Positions 53,701 through 59,700 of a stretch of DNA of 64,000 bases are shown here, piece by piece. Within the stretch, counting starts at the first letter, position 1. Each line of letters opens with the position of its first letter. Source of the stretch: Zygaena filipendulae (Eukaryota; Arthropoda; Insecta; Lepidoptera; Zygaenidae). The DNA is taken from positions 8,521,001 to 8,585,000 of the forward strand of contig OU015673.1 in the NCBI GenBank assembly GCA_907165275.2, written 5' to 3'. The notes beneath the pieces are model-generated. The model was given only the letters and a program-made list of their open reading frames with translations, did no database searches and was not told where the DNA came from. Both the position numbers and the translations under genes were made by a program.

Positions 53701-56700
53701 CTTGCCGTTAATTGTGGGACATCCTGCACGATGTTATTCGAGATATAAACCTGTCGATAACCGGCATCGGAGGGCGCCCCAGGGGTCCGTAACCCACTAA
53801 CCGTACCCGCCTAACGCCCCCGCCGCCCCCCGCCCCGTCTGCCGCACGCACAGCTGGGCTGAGCCCGGCCCGCCGGCGCGGGGGCATCTCGCCCGCTCGC
53901 TTACTCACACCATCGCGCCGATAACTCCATCTCTGTTTAGCGCAGTCTGTACGCCGCTGTGTCGAGATCGACCTAACATGTAAGCTTAAGTCGACCGCCG
54001 TTCTAGTGCTTCATTAGATACTATGATTTCATTGTTATTTGTGAAAAAAATACTAAACGATAGTTGTTCATTAAACGATGTAGTGAACGCCCATAATCCA
54101 GCCTAAATTTTTGCCAGTACTTTTACAAATTAATTTTTCACTCTCCCAAAGTTTTCATTAACGCTGGGTGTGAATGCACCAAATGGGCTTTTATGCCCTC
54201 GTGTATAAAATATATTGTTGCTAATATTAATTGTTTTCTTGTTTAAATATTTTTTTACAATATCACTGTTTTACAAATCACAAGTGTATAATGTCTCGGA
54301 CATAAAACAATTACCTAATGTTATCCTCAACTTGTTTTATATCCTTGATGTTTTATCTGCAAAGGCATGTAGTGGCGGGAAGGTGAAGGACTTCGTCCAT
54401 AGATATCATCGTCGTGTTTGTCGGTTCGTGTCGTGTGAAATCGTCGGACTTTGAGCGCTTCATTGCTAGTACATTAATTATTATCATTATCATTTCGCTA
54501 TTAATGTGCTGATGCATGTTGTTATTATTTATTTTATTTATATTTTACGCAGCTGCAATCTTATCTGCGAACTCTACATTGTACAACGTGGAACGGTGGG
54601 ATGGTAACTTAAAATAGCTCAATCATGATTATATTCCACACCGAAAATGCAAAGTTTAATAACGTTTATAGTTAGGCGTTATATTGTGACGTTCCGAAGT
54701 TGAACATTTCTCTGCTTGTGTCACGTGTATCGTGAACTATCATAGCTGTGTGTAAGGGTATGAGTGTGTACATAATATCCAGCCGGGTACCGTTCCACGC
54801 TGTATAACTTGCATGCTAATCGGTGGCATCCCAAAATATTTAGTATCCATGCACTATACTTACACTAACAAAAATAACTAATATACTTATTATATTGTAT
54901 ATAAATAAATTGTTTAGTTAATTGATTTTTTTTGATAAAAAAATTATATTTGTTATGATTTTTAAATAAATTTTTTGTAGTATTTAGCAATAAACGCTTT
55001 ATCTTTGTTTACAAGTTATGATGACAGAAAAACTTGTTTGTTTTATATTATTTTTAATTATGCCATTACATATTATCATTATTCATTATTGTGTCGGATG
55101 TCTAGGGTTTGTAAACTCTGCTCATTCTTCTGGGAGACAGCGAGGTGTGAGTTTATTGTTAGCATACCCGCATTTCTCTTTTTTATACCCTCCTTGGGGG
55201 GTTGAATTAAAAAAGAAACCCTTAATGTTTTTCTACATAATCAAACGAAGAATTATATCAAATTTCAATTTTTTAGATCAGCGGTTTTGGTTTAGTTTGT
55301 CCGCCAGTCAGTCACGGTATATTGATTTATAATGATGATATAGGAGTAGAGAATTATTTAAATGCTTATATTTGTTTGTAATGAATATTATATATTACTG
55401 TATGTGGCATGTGTCGAGCGCGCCACACCACCGGCACCGGCACCGGCCCCGGCCCCGGCCCACCGGCCGCCGAGCGCGTGTCCAGTGTCCACGCTGTACA
55501 TGCGTAGTTACATGCGTCCTGTCAGAGCGTGCGGGCATGTTGTTGTTGTCGCACACGCTCGGGACACGCTCTCGGCGCCGCGCGCCGCCCGCTCCGAGCC
55601 GCTCGGCCACCGCCCGGCGCCCGGCGCCCGGCGCGACGCCCCGTACCGTGCGCGCACACACTTGTAGTTTCGTCATGTGACTGGTTTTAGAACCGGTTCT
55701 ACACAACTAAGGCGATCAGTAAGCCGGCTGTACATGCACGATCATCGTGTGCGGTTTTCCGATAAAGTTAACAGATTGGGCACCCGAAAGCTATTCTATC
55801 GTATGGAACTGACGCCTTCGACGATCCTAATTTTCAAATTTTATCGGGAAACCAGACGCGAAAATCGTCCGGCCGTGTGCGGCCGGCTTACTCGTGTGTA
55901 GCGTGGCGGGCGGGGCGGTGCGGCGCAGTGTGGTGTCGTGTGGTGTCGTGTGGTGTGGTGTGTGGTGTGATGTGATGTGGTGTTGTGACGCGTGTCGTGG
56001 TGGGTGTGTCGCGCAGCGGGCTCCCCCGGCGCCGGGCGCTCCCCCGCGCCGCGCTACAGCACGCTGCCGGCGCGCGGCGCCTCGCACGCGCACGCGCACG
56101 CGCACAACGTCAGTACCCCCCGCACCGGCGGCCAGGTGACGCCCGCCGCGGCCCCGCGCCCGGCGGAGCGGCGCGGCCTCGTGCTGTAGCTAGAGTAAGG
56201 GTAGGGCCGTAGGAGGCAGGCGGTAGGCGGGGTGCGGCTAGTGGGGGCGGGGCGGGGCGGGGCGGGACCCACACTCGGCTGCACGCGCTGTGTTGCAGTG
56301 GTGTCGTCGCTGCGCGCGCCGCCGAGGCCCGGCTACGGGCTGGCCGCGCGCTCGCACACCTTCTCCTCCAGCACCGCGGTGAGTACCCGCGCACGGACCG
56401 CCGCCCGCCGGTCGCTGCCCGGTGACCGCACGAGACCGACCGGCTCTGCCCGCTGGGCGATGATCGCAGGCCAGCGGGACCGTATACTTGAAGCACGCTA
56501 CACGCTCGTATACACAGCTCTAAACAATTTCACGACAATCTAATAGATACGTATTTTAATTAAACACAAAAAACCTTCAAAATTAAGTTTATCAATTCCG
56601 CCTACCCCGACGGGACTAACGAAGCGTGAAAGTTTATTTTCAATATCGTTACGTGCTTGTTAACGGTAGAATGTTGTAAATCATAAACGGTGGGTGGTGT

Positions 56701-59700
56701 TGCAGGGCGACTTCACGTTCAGCGGCATGGGCGACAAGACGCACAGCACCGACTTCAGCAGCGGCAAGTCGGACAGTGAGTGCCCGCCTTTATTCGGAAA
56801 CACCTCATTAGAAATCGGTCACATGTACACTCGGAATTAAAAATATGTAAACAAATGTCCTTTGTAGAACTTTATTACTATTGTAATAAGATTCGACGGC
56901 TATTAAAAGTAATTGCATATTTCTGATGCTGACTTTACCGGTAGGTACCTACAGCAGCTACTGTATGTGCTGACCCGGAATGAGCCACCTAATCTACGTA
57001 TTCTAACAATAAGTTTAAATCGAATCCACCCGACTGGTTTTGGGGCACGTTCAAATACTTAAACTTACAAACTACAATTTTATCTAATAAAAATAGCATG
57101 GAAGTTTAAATATACATTATATTGTATATACTTATGTATTGTAGTACAACAATCTCTTCACATACATACTTAAAATAGTATATTTCATTATAAGTGCGGA
57201 AAGCCTGTCATTGCAAAGAGTTCCGACAAATGTCTACCCGAGCCGAGGCGCAGCCGAAGGTGAGGGTTGACAGTCGGAACTAGTTGCAATGACGGTTCCG
57301 CACGTGTACTGAACAACTATTTTTAATACAGTTACGAAAAAATTAAGCAATTTAATAAAATATCAAAAACACAACAAACTCAACTAAGTTCCAACTGTGA
57401 TCAAGAGATGGCGCTAGTCGTATTAGTAATGCGAAACCTACGTTTCGCAATGCAAAAAGTGTGTCAAAGTCGTGTCGCCATTTTTGACAGTTGGCAAAGA
57501 GAACGCACGAGTTCGGGAAAGGTAAACAAAAAGCTCGAGTATGTAATAGCCCACATCCCGAACGCTAAACGTCCCTGCAATACGCCACTTTTTGAGCAAC
57601 TGTATTAAAAAAACTTTTTTAAGAACTTTTTGATGTATCTATCCCCATAGAAAGTGTTCTGGTTGTTGGGCTCAGTACATAAAGTTTGAGATACAGACAG
57701 ACGACCCTTTAATGTTACATTTTACAGTTCAGTTGTTTCCCCTCCACTCGGAGCGCAAGACCCGAGTGGTGGGGCCCTTGAAATACATATATTTAAACAG
57801 TTCTCTATTAGTATCATAAGTTTTAATGACATAGAGCAAGTGAGAGCGGTCTCTGATAGAGATGTTTGTGACTGTGTGTTGAGCTCTCAATGAGCAGTTG
57901 GACATACATAAGTAACTGTAGCGTGTGTCTGGTTTGTGCGGCCAGTGCGCTCGGACCTGTGCAGTAAGTGACCCCGCGCGCTCCAACCCATCCCCCGCTC
58001 GGGCCGCGGGCCGCGCTGTGACCTGACCTTGCTGACTAACGGAGGACTGACCCGCCATACACGACCACACTCCCGACAGGGTCGACTCTGGGTCCTCCCC
58101 TTTTGCACTAGCGACGCGATGCCATTAAAATAGAAGACACACAATAGACTCCTTTTGCACGTTCCCCGCGGCGAGCTGGCGCCTGGCACAGCGCGGCCCG
58201 CCCGCTCGGTCACGCGCCCGCCGTCCGACCGATCTCTGTTTAGTGACGTCACGCCCGCACACAGCTGCTACGCTTTGTCACGGCACGGCACAGTCGGCAG
58301 TCGGCAGTCGGTGCGCCACGCGGTTATAGAATTAATACAATGTGTACAATGTATTAACACTGTACACATTATACTATACTAGATTGTGTAGCGCTGCGCA
58401 CCGACTGTTGCGTTAGGATCGCTACGAGCGCCGCGCCGCGCGCCGCTTGCCGTCACCCCGCTAGTGGCGTACTCTCGTACTCTGCCTCTCCAGTACATCA
58501 GTAGTTTGTGTTTGATTACTGCCAAATTATTTTGTTGTACACCACGGTAATGGTAGTGGTCAGTAGAGACGAGTTGTCCATTGATTCATTCAGTAGGAAG
58601 CTTCGCTTTCGAGTGCGCGGCGAGCTAGTTTGGCCCGGTGTTAGACTTTAGTTTTAGTCATGGCTCCACACATACTACTTATTTTCCGGTTTCAATTTCA
58701 TCGTTCTTTGGCTTTCTATATCGATTGTGGGGGCGATTCTGCTTGTCGCTCTTCGAACTGTAGTCACTGTCAAAATGTAATTAGTATTTTCTAAATATAA
58801 CTTAACGGAGCACGCTAGAATCGCTTCCTTGGCCTGATTCACTAAATTATTTGCCTCGTATCGCGTGTGCTGACGACGGGGCCTTGTGTTTCAGTATCTG
58901 CCGGGTCCATCACTGACGTGGACAGGAGTGCTGTGGTGAGTGACGCCGAGTTATTTCAATACTATACCTGTCTGAGTAGTCGCCTGACTATCTATACTAA
59001 TATTATACAGAGGTGAAGTTTGTGAGGTTGTGAGTTAGTGACGTTGTAGGGGGTAATCTCTGTATCCACTGAACCGATTTTGAAAATTCGTTCACTTCTA
59101 GAAAGCTACGTCAGTCCTGAGTGACATAGGGTATTTTTATCCCGAAATTCCCACGGGAAATCCGAAATTACCCGGGTGAAACCGCTCAGCTATTTGTCAA
59201 TATATTACAAATATTATGTATGTGTCAAACGTACCCACAGTACCTATTAGCACTGATAGAAGCATCTATTAGCAGCTCCCATCAGACAGCTAGACGTTAG
59301 ATTGGCTAGTAAACATGCTCTCTGCATTGCGAGCCCCGTTCACATGTAAAGCTCGCAACTATCACCGCGTTGTTGCGGGAAGGGCTGGAGAAAACCATTA
59401 CAAAACTCTGTAGCGTGCTAGGATTAAAAAGGAATCTCACTTTCTACTAAGGAACTCAATTTATAGTTACCCAGTCCTCTCGTGCACGAGATTTACTGGC
59501 TATTCGACGATGATTTAATTATTTTTATATGTAGTAGATCTAAAGATGCGGCCAGTAATCGGTTTAGCCAGTAGTACAGCTGGGGCGTTGTTCCGATCTC
59601 GCGCCGCAGAGTACGGACGGCGGCGTGATGCTGCGCGGCGTGGGCGCGGGCGTGGGCGCGGGCTCGGTGCGCGGCGCGAGCGCGGCGGGCGGCATGGGCG

